From NCBI RefSeq assembly GCF_001939045.1, contig NZ_MKIM01000024.1, positions 144,933 through 208,932 of the forward strand: DNA of 64,000 nucleotides. The letters are read 5' to 3'. A program made the translations under genes and the position numbers. The notes beneath the pieces were generated by a model. The model was not told the origin of the DNA. It did not search any database and saw only the letters and a program-made list of their open reading frames with translations. The stretch is from Rhizobium oryziradicis (lineage in GTDB: Bacteria > Pseudomonadota > Alphaproteobacteria > Rhizobiales > Rhizobiaceae). This document shows, in pieces, positions 1 through 9,053 of this stretch; the stretch's first letter is position 1; each line of letters starts with the position of its first letter.

Positions 1-343
1 CGTCGTTGACACGCATGACCACGTGCTTGCCATCTTTTGAAAACAGCACCCGAATGGCACTTTGATTGCAACGCTTGGCTTCGCAGGCATAAAACAGCTG
101 CATCGGCTTGCCATCAACTGGAATTTCCACCGAGGCCAAACCAACATAATCGTCGCGATTGACCATATTGAGCACCCATGGCGGAATGCCCTGCCGACCA
201 TAGACCAGCGCTTTCAAAGCATCTTTATGCGGCTTGGAGGTTTGCACAATTTGCGCCAGAAACTGACCGGAGAGGCTTTGCGCGAAGGCTGGAGCCGCCA
301 TCATACAGGCAACCACCACCAGAGACGTCCATCTTTGTACCAT
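1..343 (-). CDS. Ivy-family lysozyme inhibitor, 3' end cut by window edge
   Basis: The first 114 codons of a minus-strand gene are visible; the C-terminus lies off the left edge. ATG at 343 follows AGGAG with 6-nt spacing. Residues 1-22 form a signal peptide (hydrophobic core, then APAFA-Q), so the product is periplasmic. Around residues 83-88 is a C-E-A-K-R-C loop, which matches the C-x4-C loop that Ivy proteins insert into the lysozyme active site. Known Ivy proteins inhibit C-type lysozymes and protect peptidoglycan; the role here is by family resemblance only. Family call fairly confident, function inferred. Confidence 0.65.
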   Translation of the reverse strand, partial: MVQRWTSLVVVACMMAAPAFAQSLSGQFLAQIVQTSKPHKDALKALVYGRQGIPPWVLNMVNRDDYVGLASVEIPVDGKPMQLFYACEAKRCNQSAIRVLFSKDGKHVVMRVND

Positions 344-373
344 CCTGCGCTCCTGTGCTTAGGCTCTGTTTAC

Positions 374-419
374 GCATCGGATTTATCTGAAAACCGGTTC
401 CCACTTTTCAGCCGATGCT
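374..419 (-). repeat. Family-1 palindromic repeat, copy 1a
   Basis: Outer arms GCATCGG (374-380) and CCGATGC (412-418) flank a core that reads GAAAAGTGGGAACCGGTTTTC on the minus strand when taken as two halves around CCGG. It begins 6 nt after the smc stop codon and runs in the same orientation as smc. Its core is shared with the copies at 13710, 36508, 37700 and 60723. Confidence 0.7.
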
Positions 420-424
420 CACAT

Positions 425-3400
425 CTAGGCAACCTCGATCAACTGTTCTGCCGTTTGCAAATCCACCGACACCAGTTGCGATACCCCCTGCTCGGCCATG
501 GTCACGCCAAACAGACGGTTCATGCGGGCCATGGTGATCGGATTGTGAGTGATGATGACAAAACGGGTCTCGGTCGAGCCCGCCATTTCGTCCATCAGAT
601 TGCAATAGCGCTCGACATTGTGGTCATCCAGCGGTGCATCCACCTCGTCCAGCACGCAGATCGGGGCTGGATTGGTGAGAAACACCGCAAAAATCAGCGC
701 CATCGCCGTCAAGGCCTGCTCGCCACCCGAGAGCAGCGTCATGGTCTGCGGCTTTTTGCCGGGCGGGCGGGCGAGAATTTCAAGACCCGCATCCAGCGGA
801 TCGTCGCTCTCAATCAGCTGCAATTCGGCCGTGCCGCCATTGAACAGGTGAGTAAACAAGCGCTGGAACTGGGCATTGACCACATCAAAAGCGGCCACCA
901 GCCGTTCCCGACCTTCACGGTTGAGGCTCTGGATTGCGCCGCGCAGTTTTTTGATGGCATCGATAATGTCATCGCGCTCCTTGATCAGCGCCGCCAGCTT
1001 ATCGGACAATTCTTTCTGCTCTTCATCGGCACGAAGATTGACAGCACCGAGCCGTTCGCGCTCCATTTTCAGCCGGTCCAGCTCGCGCTCAACCTCGCGC
1101 AGATCGGGTATCGCATCGTCTGGCTTCAAGCCGGTGAGACGAAACGCCTCCTGCGGCGTGACATTCAGGGCCTCCTGAATGCGCAATTCCCCATCCTTGC
1201 GCCGCTCGCGTGCCGACAACAACCGCTCCTCGGCCCTGCCCCGGCGCTCGCGGCTCTCGGCCAGGCTTGAAAGTGCTGTCGCCGCCAATTGATCGGCCTC
1301 GCGCTGGGTGGTTTCAGCCTCAGCCAGCACATCTGCCGCCGCACGTCGGGCCGCATCGGCCTTTTCCAGCTCATCGATCAAAAGCCTGCGCTTTTCATCA
1401 AACTCGTCGGGGGCAGCATCCAGATCCATCATTTCATCGCGGGCCTCGGCTTCGCGGTCTTTCAGGGTGGCAATATGCTCACCGGCACTTTTGGCACGGT
1501 CCTGCCAGCTCTGCCGTTCCTGACGAATGGCCATGATGCGCCGCTGGCGTTGATCGCTTTCGCGGGCAAAACCCTCATGGCGGGCGCGGGCTTCGGCCAC
1601 CATGCCACGGCCTGTGGCCACCTCCATCTGCAATTGCTGCAATTGTCCGTCAAGAGCGGTGAGGTCAGCCTGATCGGCCAAAGCAATCTGCGCCTCCTCG
1701 GCCAATCCATCGGCCTCGTCAATCTGGGCACGCAGACCGTTCACGGCCTCTTCCACCACCGCACGGCGGCGCAACAGATCACCTGAGGCACGTTCCGCCG
1801 CACTCAAGGCATCGCGCGCTTCGGCCACTTGCCGCAGCACCAGCTTTTGCCGCTCCCGCCGCTCCGTCAGCACAGTTTCGGTCTGGGTGATTACATCTTT
1901 CGCCGCAGCAAGCCCCTCTTCTGCTTCATCCAGCGCAAAGCGGGCTTCCTCGGCTTCCATCTCCAATTCCGCTAAGCGGTTTTTCTGCGCCAATCGCAAC
2001 GCCGCAGCGCTGGGCGCTTCCGAGCCGGTGATATGCCCATCCCAGCGATAGACGGCCCCTTCTTTGGTCACCAGCCGTTGGCCGGGCTTGAGACTCGGCA
2101 TCAAACGCGCTGCCGTCTGCGCGTCTGTCACGCCAATCTGTTTCAGACGGCGCAACAACGCATCCGGGGCCTGCACATAGCTGCTGAGCGGCGAAATGTC
2201 CGAAGGCAGTGCCGCATCATCCGCATGGGGTCCGGGCATCGCCCAATGGGCGGGGGCGCGCGCATCCAGCGGGCTTTCCAGATCATCACCAAGGGCGGCA
2301 CCCACCGCTGTTTCAAAGCCGCGCTCGACTGTCAGCTCATCGGCGACCGGCGAAAATTCGCCCGCTGTTGCCGATGACGACAGCATTTTGGCAATGGTCT
2401 TGGCTTCGGTTTCCAGTGCCGCCAGCTTGGAGCGCGCCGCATCCACCGGCCCGCGCGCCAGGCTTTCCGCCCGCCGCGCATCGCTCAGGCGCTCTTCGGC
2501 GTCGATAACAGAGCTTTCCGCCTCTTCCGCCGCATATTCGCCCGCTTCCACCGCCTCACGCTTTTCCTCCGGATCCGGCAGGGCTGCAAGCTTTTCGGCC
2601 ACAGCCTCCAGCTCGCGGTTGGCATCATCGGCTTGCCGATCCAGCCGCAGGCGTTTTTCCGCCAGATCACGAAGGGCGCGCTCCAGCTGGTTGCGACCGG
2701 CTGCCGCTTCGGCCCGCTCGGCGGTGATTGCCGCAAAGCGCTTTTCTGTCTCGGTTAAGCTGTCAGATGCCTCTTCAAAGGCTATGCGCAGATCATCAGC
2801 CTCGCGTCCGCTTTCCGCCAAAACCTCTTCCAGCTCGGCTTCTTCAGCAGTCAACCGGTCAAGAACCTGGGCATTGTCAGCCACCAACCGCTCCTCGCGG
2901 CGAATGTCCTCATCCAATTGGGTCAAACGCCTAGTCAATTCATCACGACGCTTGAACAAGCGTCCGGCATCTTCTTCCAGCTGGGTGCGGGCGATTTGCA
3001 GCCGCTGCACCGCGGCTGCAGCCTTGACTTCATTGTCGCGCAATTCGGGTAGTTTCAGGCTGGCAATGGCCTGAGCTTTGGCCGCTTCCATCTGGGCTTG
3101 CGCGCGCTCGGCCACCAGCGAGGTGGCTTCATTCAAAGCAGTTTCTGCCTCCGCTTCAGCAAGCTTTGCCTCTGTCCAGCGAATGTGTAGCAACATGGCA
3201 TCGCGGGCGCGAATATCAGCCGAAAGCATTTTAAAGCGGTTGGCCTGGCGGGCCTGACGTTTCAGGCTTTCAATCTGGCTTTCCAGCTGGGCAACAATAT
3301 CTTCCAGCCGTTCCAGATTGGTCTCCGCAGCCCGCAGCCGCAGCTCGGCCTCGTGGCGGCGCGAATGCAGGCCGGAAATGCCAGCGGCCTCTTCCAGCAA

Positions 3401-3886
3401 TTGCCGCCGCGCTTGCGGCTTTGCCTGAATAAGCTCCCCAATGCGCCCCTGCCCGACCATGGAGGGCGAGCGCGCGCCGGTAGAGGCATCAGCAAACAGC
3501 AATTGCACATCCTTGGCGCGGGCTTCCTTGCCATTGATGCGATAGACCGAGCCGTTTTCACGCTCAATGCGGCGCGTGACCTGAATTTCATCACTGTCGT
3601 TGAAGGCAGCCGGTGCGGTGCGATTGGAATTGTCGAGAAACAGGCCAACTTCGGCAGAGTTGCGGGCCGGACGATTGCCAGAGCCTGAAAAAATCACGTC
3701 ATCCATGCCGGATGCGCGCATATTTTTATAGGAGTTTTCGCCCATCACCCAGCGCAGCGATTCCACCAGATTGGACTTGCCACAGCCATTTGGCCCGACA
3801 ACGCCGGTGAGACCTCGCTCAATCATAAATTCCGTTGGCTCAACGAAGGATTTGAAGCCAACCACACGCAGCTTGGTAAACTTCAT
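425..3886 (-). CDS. smc: Chromosome segregation ATPase SMC
   Basis: A 1153-aa SMC protein, normal length for the bacterial family. It acts in the cytoplasm as a dimer that entraps and organises DNA, normally with ScpA/ScpB. Seen: Walker A GPNGCGKSN at residues 31-39, two long Glu/Arg/Ala-rich coiled coils, a Gly-containing hinge near the middle (around residues 500-640), and near the C-terminus the ABC signature LLSGGEQALTA followed by Walker B ICVLDEVDAPLD. The ATG at 3886 (MKFTKL) is preferred because it is where SMC homology starts; an in-frame extension to 3916 adds 10 unrelated residues and has no better ribosome site. The DsbA-type gene lies upstream on the same strand but is separated by a terminator. 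Confidence 0.97.
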   Translation of the reverse strand: MKFTKLRVVGFKSFVEPTEFMIERGLTGVVGPNGCGKSNLVESLRWVMGENSYKNMRASGMDDVIFSGSGNRPARNSAEVGLFLDNSNRTAPAAFNDSDEIQVTRRIERENGSVYRINGKEARAKDVQLLFADASTGARSPSMVGQGRIGELIQAKPQARRQLLEEAAGISGLHSRRHEAELRLRAAETNLERLEDIVAQLESQIESLKRQARQANRFKMLSADIRARDAMLLHIRWTEAKLAEAEAETALNEATSLVAERAQAQMEAAKAQAIASLKLPELRDNEVKAAAAVQRLQIARTQLEEDAGRLFKRRDELTRRLTQLDEDIRREERLVADNAQVLDRLTAEEAELEEVLAESGREADDLRIAFEEASDSLTETEKRFAAITAERAEAAAGRNQLERALRDLAEKRLRLDRQADDANRELEAVAEKLAALPDPEEKREAVEAGEYAAEEAESSVIDAEERLSDARRAESLARGPVDAARSKLAALETEAKTIAKMLSSSATAGEFSPVADELTVERGFETAVGAALGDDLESPLDARAPAHWAMPGPHADDAALPSDISPLSSYVQAPDALLRRLKQIGVTDAQTAARLMPSLKPGQRLVTKEGAVYRWDGHITGSEAPSAAALRLAQKNRLAELEMEAEEARFALDEAEEGLAAAKDVITQTETVLTERRERQKLVLRQVAEARDALSAAERASGDLLRRRAVVEEAVNGLRAQIDEADGLAEEAQIALADQADLTALDGQLQQLQMEVATGRGMVAEARARHEGFARESDQRQRRIMAIRQERQSWQDRAKSAGEHIATLKDREAEARDEMMDLDAAPDEFDEKRRLLIDELEKADAARRAAADVLAEAETTQREADQLAATALSSLAESRERRGRAEERLLSARERRKDGELRIQEALNVTPQEAFRLTGLKPDDAIPDLREVERELDRLKMERERLGAVNLRADEEQKELSDKLAALIKERDDIIDAIKKLRGAIQSLNREGRERLVAAFDVVNAQFQRLFTHLFNGGTAELQLIESDDPLDAGLEILARPPGKKPQTMTLLSGGEQALTAMALIFAVFLTNPAPICVLDEVDAPLDDHNVERYCNLMDEMAGSTETRFVIITHNPITMARMNRLFGVTMAEQGVSQLVSVDLQTAEQLIEVA

Positions 3887-3926
3887 GATGGGACCTGCAG
3901 GCAAAACGCTTGGCATGGGCCAAACG

Positions 3927-3964
3927 AAAAAACGGGCGCACGGCTTTCGCCGTCACCCGTTTTA
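3927..3964 (-). terminator. Rho-independent terminator after the dsbA-type gene
   Basis: Read on the minus strand: AAACGGG, then an inner ACGGC-GAAA-GCCGT hairpin, then CCCGTTTTTT. It starts 16 nt past the stop at 3980 and ends in a T-run, separating that gene from smc. Confidence 0.8.
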
Positions 3965-3979
3965 AACAGAAACGTCGGA

Positions 3980-4663
3980 TTAAAGGAAGCTATCAATAAG
4001 GGCCGACATGGAATCAACCGGCATATCCCCTGTATAGACCTTGCCGTTAATAATGAAAGTTGGCGTGGAATTGACACCGAAGTCCTTGGCACCACGATCA
4101 CGCACAGCCGTCACTTCGCCAGCCAGCTTGGTGTTGGTCAGGCAAGCCTGGAAGCTTTCCTGTGTGAAACCGGCCATTTTCGACATTTGCAGCATGGCAT
4201 TGCGCACATCGCCATCACTTGGGGCGGCCCAGGCGCGCTGCTGCTTCAAGAACATGGTGATAAACGGATAATATTGCTCAGGCGGGGCGCAACGCGCCAG
4301 CATGAAGGCAGCCGTTGCCGCAGGATCGAACGGGAATTCGCGGAACACGAAATAAACCTTGCCCGTATCGATGTATTTTGTCTTGATGGCGTCGAAGGTG
4401 ACCTCGTGGAAATGCGCGCAGTGCGGGCAGGTCATCGAGAAATATTCAACGATCTTCACCGGCGCATCAGGCTTGCCCAGCGCCTGCTCTGGCAGTTCAC
4501 CGGGCTTGAGGACGGCTGCCATATCGACGCTGCGGTCAGATTTGGGCACCTCGACGGCGGCCAAAGCAGGGCTTGCGAGGCTTGCAACGGCAGCACCTGT
4601 GGCGGCTGTCGCAAGACCGGCCAACAAATGGCGCTTGGTGAGGTTCAGTTCAAAATTCGACAT
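3980..4663 (-). CDS. DsbA-family periplasmic thiol oxidoreductase
   Basis: 227 aa with an N-terminal export signal (residues 9-35: K-R followed by an Ala/Gly/Leu-rich core ending SPALA). The mature part is a thioredoxin-fold DsbA domain with catalytic C-P-H-C at residues 79-82 and the cis-Pro loop STPTF near the C-terminus. It probably introduces or shuffles disulfides in exported proteins. Such single-domain DsbA proteins beside smc are usual in rhizobia (my recollection, not checked). The signal has K-R rather than a full twin-Arg motif, so Sec export is more likely than Tat. A strong terminator follows. Confidence 0.9.
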   Translation of the reverse strand: MSNFELNLTKRHLLAGLATAATGAAVASLASPALAAVEVPKSDRSVDMAAVLKPGELPEQALGKPDAPVKIVEYFSMTCPHCAHFHEVTFDAIKTKYIDTGKVYFVFREFPFDPAATAAFMLARCAPPEQYYPFITMFLKQQRAWAAPSDGDVRNAMLQMSKMAGFTQESFQACLTNTKLAGEVTAVRDRGAKDFGVNSTPTFIINGKVYTGDMPVDSMSALIDSFL

Positions 4664-4829
4664 CGAGACACCCGCTTCAAAAGAATAACACTACAGACGC
4701 TTATAGCGGCTCACGTGAGGTTGCAAGCCAGCCACTTTATTGCTCTCAAAGCTATGTGGCGAAATTTCAACGCTATTTCAAATGACAAATTGGTCATGTC
4801 GGCATGAGGCGCTGCAGACCGCGTGCCTG

Positions 4830-5336
4830 TCACGCCTTCTTGGCGGCCAAAACGGCGCGGCCAAGGCGCTCAATGGCTTTTTTCAAATTGTCGCTCTCAA
4901 TACCTTCGGTCATTTTTTGCAAGCGCTTGGTTTGCACGGCGTCCAGCCTTGGTGGGCCACGCCGATGTTTTGCCGTGTCCGACACCGGCTTTTGCACAAT
5001 GCGGATCTGGCCAATGGCGTGATAACCAAAAAAGCCATTGATGCGCGCCAGCAACTCGCCTTGGGCATGGTTGAGAAACAGCGCGCGCGCGCCTTCGCAA
5101 GCAATGGTCAGCACGCCCGCACGGTGGCCTGCATCCTGTCCGGCATAATCACGCCTTGGCCAGGCGATTTTTTCTGGCCGGGTGCAATCGGCAAAATCGG
5201 CTCCGGCAATGTCATCCCAGGATGACAAGAGTGCGGTGTTGATGCCAGCGCGACGCGCAATCACCGGATCAATGATCCGGTTGGTCAGCTCTGCAATCTG
5301 GGCGGCACCGCGCCTGTAAGCCTTCACATCATCCAT
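4830..5336 (-). CDS. DUF721 (DciA-like) protein
   Basis: 168 aa from the ATG at 5336 (MDDVKAYRRG). The N-terminal two thirds carry the DUF721 pattern: a basic start, helix AELTNRIIDPVIARRAGINTALLSSWDDIAG, the TRPEKI-W segment, then a beta-rich part LTIACEGARALFLNHAQGELLARING. DUF721 is related to DciA, the helicase-loading factor of bacteria lacking DnaC, so a nucleic-acid role is plausible but unproven. The frame stays open upstream to a TTG at 5411, with another ATG at 5378; none has a strong ribosome site, so the start is uncertain by up to 25 codons. Confidence 0.8.
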   Translation of the reverse strand: MDDVKAYRRGAAQIAELTNRIIDPVIARRAGINTALLSSWDDIAGADFADCTRPEKIAWPRRDYAGQDAGHRAGVLTIACEGARALFLNHAQGELLARINGFFGYHAIGQIRIVQKPVSDTAKHRRGPPRLDAVQTKRLQKMTEGIESDNLKKAIERLGRAVLAAKKA

Positions 5337-5444
5337 CCGCTTGGCTCGGCAATCTGCTTTATCGAGATGACAACGCATGCCGTTGATGCCATTATAAACC
5401 AAAACTGCCAAAATCGGAATCGGTTAAATCCAAAACTGTGCAGC

Positions 5445-6233
5445 CTACAGCTTGGCTTTTGAGCGGGCGGGAAACACCCAGCAAACGCCGGCATGAACAA
5501 TACGCCGCAGGTCTTCGCATATCCGGAAAAGATAGGCCGGAATCCGCCGCCATTTCTTCCACTTCAGCTGGCCATAATCCGTGCCGACAACAATATTGGA
5601 CGGTGAATTGCCCCCTTGAAACATCGGCAGAACGTTGTCGGTGACATTATAGACCCGAACGCCATTGGCCCAGCCTCTGCCCAGCGCCACATCATAGGGC
5701 AAAGACATGGGCTTGAGCGCTTTGAGCAATTTGATTGCAGCACTGCGGGTGAGCGCATAGGCGGCCGCCGAGCCTTCGGGGCCAAAAGCGCAGGCCCCGA
5801 CTCGGATGCCGCTATAAACATCAGCCACTTTCAAAAAGCCACCAAGGCGATAATGCACCAGTTTGACCAAGGAATTTTGCGGCAAACTGGCCAAAATTGC
5901 TCTGACTTTTGCATCGAAATCAGCAACCAGTTCTACATCGTCTTCCAAAATCACGCCCGCTGGCATGCCACTTTGCACAAAAGCCTCGATGGCGTGCAGG
6001 TGGCTCATGTAGCAGCCATATTCGCCCGCAAGCGCCGTACGACCGTTGCGGCGGCCAAATTCGCCCACATCAAAATCCTGCCAATCTTCGCGCTTGATTG
6101 TGTGACCATCCACCGCATCCACGCGCGTGAGAGTCAGTTGATGCGCCAAAGCCGATTGCTCTATGGCCTGCCAACGCTCAACCGAACGGGCGAGATTAAT
6201 AACATAAATAGGCAATTGGCCATCAAAGGACAT
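5445..6233 (-). CDS. Glycosyltransferase family 25 protein
   Basis: 262 aa. The opening PIYVINLARSVERW segment and the acidic GVILEDDVEL motif (E-D-D, around residue 97) are typical of GT25 enzymes, which add sugars to lipooligosaccharide core or similar glycans using nucleotide sugars, usually at the inner face of the cytoplasmic membrane. No other LPS genes are adjacent, so the acceptor is unknown. The ATG at 6233 is chosen over an in-frame TTG two codons earlier. Divergent from mutY, with an 88-bp shared upstream region. The basic, hydrophobic C-terminus (WKKWRRIPAYLFRI) may help membrane association. Confidence 0.82.
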   Translation of the reverse strand: MSFDGQLPIYVINLARSVERWQAIEQSALAHQLTLTRVDAVDGHTIKREDWQDFDVGEFGRRNGRTALAGEYGCYMSHLHAIEAFVQSGMPAGVILEDDVELVADFDAKVRAILASLPQNSLVKLVHYRLGGFLKVADVYSGIRVGACAFGPEGSAAAYALTRSAAIKLLKALKPMSLPYDVALGRGWANGVRVYNVTDNVLPMFQGGNSPSNIVVGTDYGQLKWKKWRRIPAYLFRICEDLRRIVHAGVCWVFPARSKAKL

Positions 6234-6321
6234 CAGCAAAGCACCAGATTACAGCATAAACGAACCCGCCCGTAGCACTTTTGTTTCGCAACAGCATGCT
6301 ATAGACAGTCGGGAGACATAT

Positions 6322-7434
6322 ATGGCTATTCCTATGGCCACATCAATGCGGCATGTAAAAATGACATATCACAACAAATTGCTGCTGGGTTGGTATGATC
6401 GCCACCATCGTGATCTTCCCTGGCGCATCTCGCCCCCCATGGCAGCGCGCGGTCAATCGGCTGATCCTTATCATGTGTGGCTCTCCGAGGTGATGTTGCA
6501 ACAAACCACGGTGCAGGCGGTCAAACCTTATTTTCAGAAATTCCTCGCCCGCTGGCCAACCGTTGTCGATCTTGCCAATGCGCCCACCGAAGAGGTGATG
6601 GCCGCCTGGGCGGGCCTCGGCTATTATGCGCGCGCCCGGAACTTGAAAAAATGCGCCGAAGCGGTGGCCGCTGACCACAATGGCATATTCCCTGATACCG
6701 AAGAGGCGTTGCGCGCCCTGCCGGGCATTGGTGATTACACAAGCGCCGCTGTTGCCGCCATTGCCTTTAACCGACAGGCGGCCGTGGTGGATGGCAATGT
6801 CGAGCGGGTCATCACCCGGCTGTTTGCCATTACCGATGCCATGCCGGGAGCCAAGCCGCTGATCAAGGCAAAAGTTGCGATGATCACCCCCAAGGACAGA
6901 CCGGGTGATTTTGCCCAAGCGATGATGGATCTGGGAGCCACCATTTGCACGCCCAAGCGACCAGCCTGCGTGCTCTGTCCTTTCAATGGCGAATGTCTGG
7001 CGCTGAAACTCCATGACCCTGAGCATTTTCCGGTCAAAGCGGCCAAAAAAGCAAAGCCCGTGCGGCTGGGGGCGGCCTATATTGCGCTGGATGATCAAAA
7101 CCGGATTTTGCTGCGCAAGCGCGAAGACAAGGGCTTGCTGGGCGGCATGACCGAGGTGCCGACCACCGAGTGGACCTCGCGCATTGATGGCGACCACACC
7201 GACGCCAGCGCGCCGATGGCCGCCGATTGGCGAGCTTGCGGCGTGATCACCCATGTGTTTACCCATTTCGAGCTTCGGCTCTCGGTGTTTCGTGCCGATA
7301 ACATCACTGCCAACACCAGCAATCACGGATGGTGGGAGCCGCTTGCAAATCTTGATGCGCAAGCCCTGCCAACGGTGATGAAAAAAGCCATAACACAGGC
7401 TATTCCTCAAGCCTTCACACCAGAAAAGGGATAA
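6322..7434 (+). CDS. mutY: Adenine DNA glycosylase MutY
   Basis: 370 aa. Removes adenine mispaired with 8-oxoguanine, preventing G:C to T:A mutations. Seen: catalytic Glu in SEVMLQQTTV (E56), helix-hairpin-helix LPGIGDYTSAAV, the [4Fe-4S] ligands in pattern C-x6-C-x2-C-x5-C (CTPKRPACVLCPFNGEC), and a C-terminal NUDIX-like domain (from about residue 245) that recognises 8-oxoG. ATG at 6322 follows GGGAGA. Stop is 3 nt before the next ATG, so mutY, the HAD gene and the ABM gene probably form one operon ending at a terminator at 8347. Confidence 0.96.
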   Translation: MAIPMATSMRHVKMTYHNKLLLGWYDRHHRDLPWRISPPMAARGQSADPYHVWLSEVMLQQTTVQAVKPYFQKFLARWPTVVDLANAPTEEVMAAWAGLGYYARARNLKKCAEAVAADHNGIFPDTEEALRALPGIGDYTSAAVAAIAFNRQAAVVDGNVERVITRLFAITDAMPGAKPLIKAKVAMITPKDRPGDFAQAMMDLGATICTPKRPACVLCPFNGECLALKLHDPEHFPVKAAKKAKPVRLGAAYIALDDQNRILLRKREDKGLLGGMTEVPTTEWTSRIDGDHTDASAPMAADWRACGVITHVFTHFELRLSVFRADNITANTSNHGWWEPLANLDAQALPTVMKKAITQAIPQAFTPEKG

Positions 7435-7437
7435 GGC

Positions 7438-8049
7438 ATGACTGAGATCCGGCATATTGTTTTTGATATTGGCAAGGTTCTGATTCATTACGACCCGAAT
7501 TTGCCCTTTAGCCGGATCATTCCCGACGCCGCTGAACGCAAATGGTTTTTCGACACCATCTGCACCCATGATTGGAACATCGAGCAGGACCGGGGCCGCG
7601 AGTGGGCAGACGCCGAAGCGCTGTTGATTGCCCAATATCCAGATCGTGCAGAGCATATCCGCGCCTTTCGCAAACATTGGCGCGAGATGGTGCCTCATGC
7701 CTATGAAGGCACCGTTGCCCTATTCAAGGGCCTGATTGATGCCGGGCATGATGTGACCATGCTGACCAATTTTGCTGCTGACACTTTTGTCGAGGCCAGA
7801 GAAATGTATCCCTTTCTCAACACCACCCGTGGCATTACCGTGTCTGGCGAGGTTGGCCTGATCAAACCGGATGTGGCAATTTATCACCGCCACGCCAAGG
7901 ATTTTGATCTGGACACGGCCCACACGATTTTCATTGATGATACCATGGTCAATGTGGAGGGCGCGAAAGCTGCGGGCTGGCAGGCGGTGCAATTTACCAG
8001 CCCGGAAATGCTACGCGATGATTTGACGGCCTTTGGAGTTCTGAAATGA
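7438..8049 (+). CDS. HAD-superfamily hydrolase (type IA)
   Basis: 203 aa. HAD motif I is present in altered form as FDIGKVLIHYD (residues 9-19: second Asp replaced, F-D-I-G instead of DxD), motif II TNF around residue 106, the motif III Lys in LIKPD, and motif IV IFIDDT. This arrangement matches the haloacid dehalogenase/epoxide-hydrolase-like HAD group (YihX type), which act as small-molecule phosphatases. Substrate unknown. ATG follows AAGGGATAAGGC; overlaps the next gene by 4 nt (ATGA), implying translational coupling. Confidence 0.85.
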   Translation: MTEIRHIVFDIGKVLIHYDPNLPFSRIIPDAAERKWFFDTICTHDWNIEQDRGREWADAEALLIAQYPDRAEHIRAFRKHWREMVPHAYEGTVALFKGLIDAGHDVTMLTNFAADTFVEAREMYPFLNTTRGITVSGEVGLIKPDVAIYHRHAKDFDLDTAHTIFIDDTMVNVEGAKAAGWQAVQFTSPEMLRDDLTAFGVLK

Positions 8050-8339
8050 GCGACGCGAAAGTTTTCCTGAACGGCCATATTGATGTTCCAACGGATCGGA
8101 TCGCATCTGTCACCGCAGCTTTGCCTGTGCATATCGCACTCACACGGGCAGAACCGGGATGCCTATCCTTTGAGGTTCAACCCTGCCCTACCATTGCGGG
8201 ACGCTTTTTGGTCGCAGAGGTCTTTGTCAATCAGGCCGCCTTCGACGCACATCAAGCTCGCACCAAGGCCTCCGACTGGTTTACCATCACCGTCGGAATC
8301 CCACGCGATTACACCATCCGGGCTGAGGCGGCTGCATAA
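8046..8339 (+). CDS. ABM-domain (antibiotic biosynthesis monooxygenase fold) protein
   Basis: 97 aa, a complete single ABM/dimeric alpha-beta barrel domain: beta strand KVFLNGHIDV, helix, HIALTRAEPGCLSFEVQP, then LVAEVFVNQAAFDAHQART. Members include quinol or heme-degrading monooxygenases and many of unknown substrate; no heme ligand can be assigned from the sequence. Last gene of the mutY run, joined to the HAD gene by an ATGA overlap and followed after 7 nt by a terminator. Confidence 0.8.
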   Translation: MSDAKVFLNGHIDVPTDRIASVTAALPVHIALTRAEPGCLSFEVQPCPTIAGRFLVAEVFVNQAAFDAHQARTKASDWFTITVGIPRDYTIRAEAAA

Positions 8340-8346
8340 CGGCGAC

Positions 8347-8380
8347 AATGCCGTGCGATTTCTAAAACGCACGGCATTTT
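8347..8380. terminator. Bidirectional terminator between convergent genes
   Basis: AATGCCGTGCG and CGCACGGCATT form an 11-bp stem around a 10-nt loop, with a T-tail on the plus strand and an A/T-rich flank on the other. It separates the mutY run from the minus-strand PPOX gene. Confidence 0.8.
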
Positions 8381-8386
8381 GCATGA

Positions 8387-8992
8387 TCAATACAGCGTCG
8401 CTTTGGTCCGTGCTGGCAAATCCCGATCATAGGCCTCGCCATCAAAATCCTTGATGATATTTTTCATGATCTGGCCCGCCGACGGCAGGCTGGTGCGCTC
8501 CACATACAGGCTTGGGTCCCAGAGTTTGGAGCGCACAATGGCTTTGGCGCAGTGGAAATAGACGCTGTTGATGGTCACCAGAATAACGGTGCGCGGCAGT
8601 TTGCCATCGACTGCAAACCTCTCCAGCATGGATGCATCCGCCGTGATGCTGGCGTGACCATTGATGCGCAAGGTTTCGCCAACGCCTGGGATGAGGAACA
8701 GCAGCGAGACGCGACTATCGGCAATGATATTGTTGAGATTGTCGATCCGGTTGTTGCCGGGCCGATCCGGGATGGCCACGGTTTTCTCATCAATGATCTG
8801 CACAAAGCCCGGTGCATCACCTTTGGGAGAGCAATCTGTACCCTCCGGCCCAACGGTAGCCAACAAGATGAAGGGTGAGGCTTTGACAAAAGCCGCGTAA
8901 TCATCATTCAGATGGGCAATTTCCTTGGCCCGTGAGGTTTCCTTCACCGGTCCGTAAATTGCGCTCAACTGCTCCAAAGTCGTGATGGTCAT
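8387..8992 (-). CDS. PPOX-type flavoprotein (MSMEG_1061-like)
   Basis: 201 aa from ATG 8992 (MTITTLEQ). The GGGAGAG ribosome site for this start lies inside the six codons of a longer in-frame reading from 9010, so the longer start is rejected. Split-barrel FMN-binding fold: SPFILLATVGPEGTDCSPKGDAPGFV, VAIPDRPGNNRIDNLNNII, ending with a Trp-Asp-Pro segment (KLWDPS). This resembles pyridoxamine-phosphate-oxidase-like proteins of the MSMEG_1061 type, usually flavin-dependent reductases of unknown substrate. It is not PdxH, which lies at 49446. Confidence 0.83.
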   Translation of the reverse strand: MTITTLEQLSAIYGPVKETSRAKEIAHLNDDYAAFVKASPFILLATVGPEGTDCSPKGDAPGFVQIIDEKTVAIPDRPGNNRIDNLNNIIADSRVSLLFLIPGVGETLRINGHASITADASMLERFAVDGKLPRTVILVTINSVYFHCAKAIVRSKLWDPSLYVERTSLPSAGQIMKNIIKDFDGEAYDRDLPARTKATLY

Positions 8993-9053
8993 TGCATCTC
9001 TCCCAATCAATCGCCGGGAGTATCATGGCATTGAAGCTAGAGGGCAAGCCCGA

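Noticed and set aside
62-1270. 402-codon plus-strand frame antisense to smc
   Set aside because: It mirrors the coding strand of smc, has a His/Gln/Arg-rich composition typical of antisense frames and no ribosome site.
6343-7698. 451-codon minus-strand frame over mutY and the HAD gene
   Set aside because: Antisense to two clear genes; no family resemblance.
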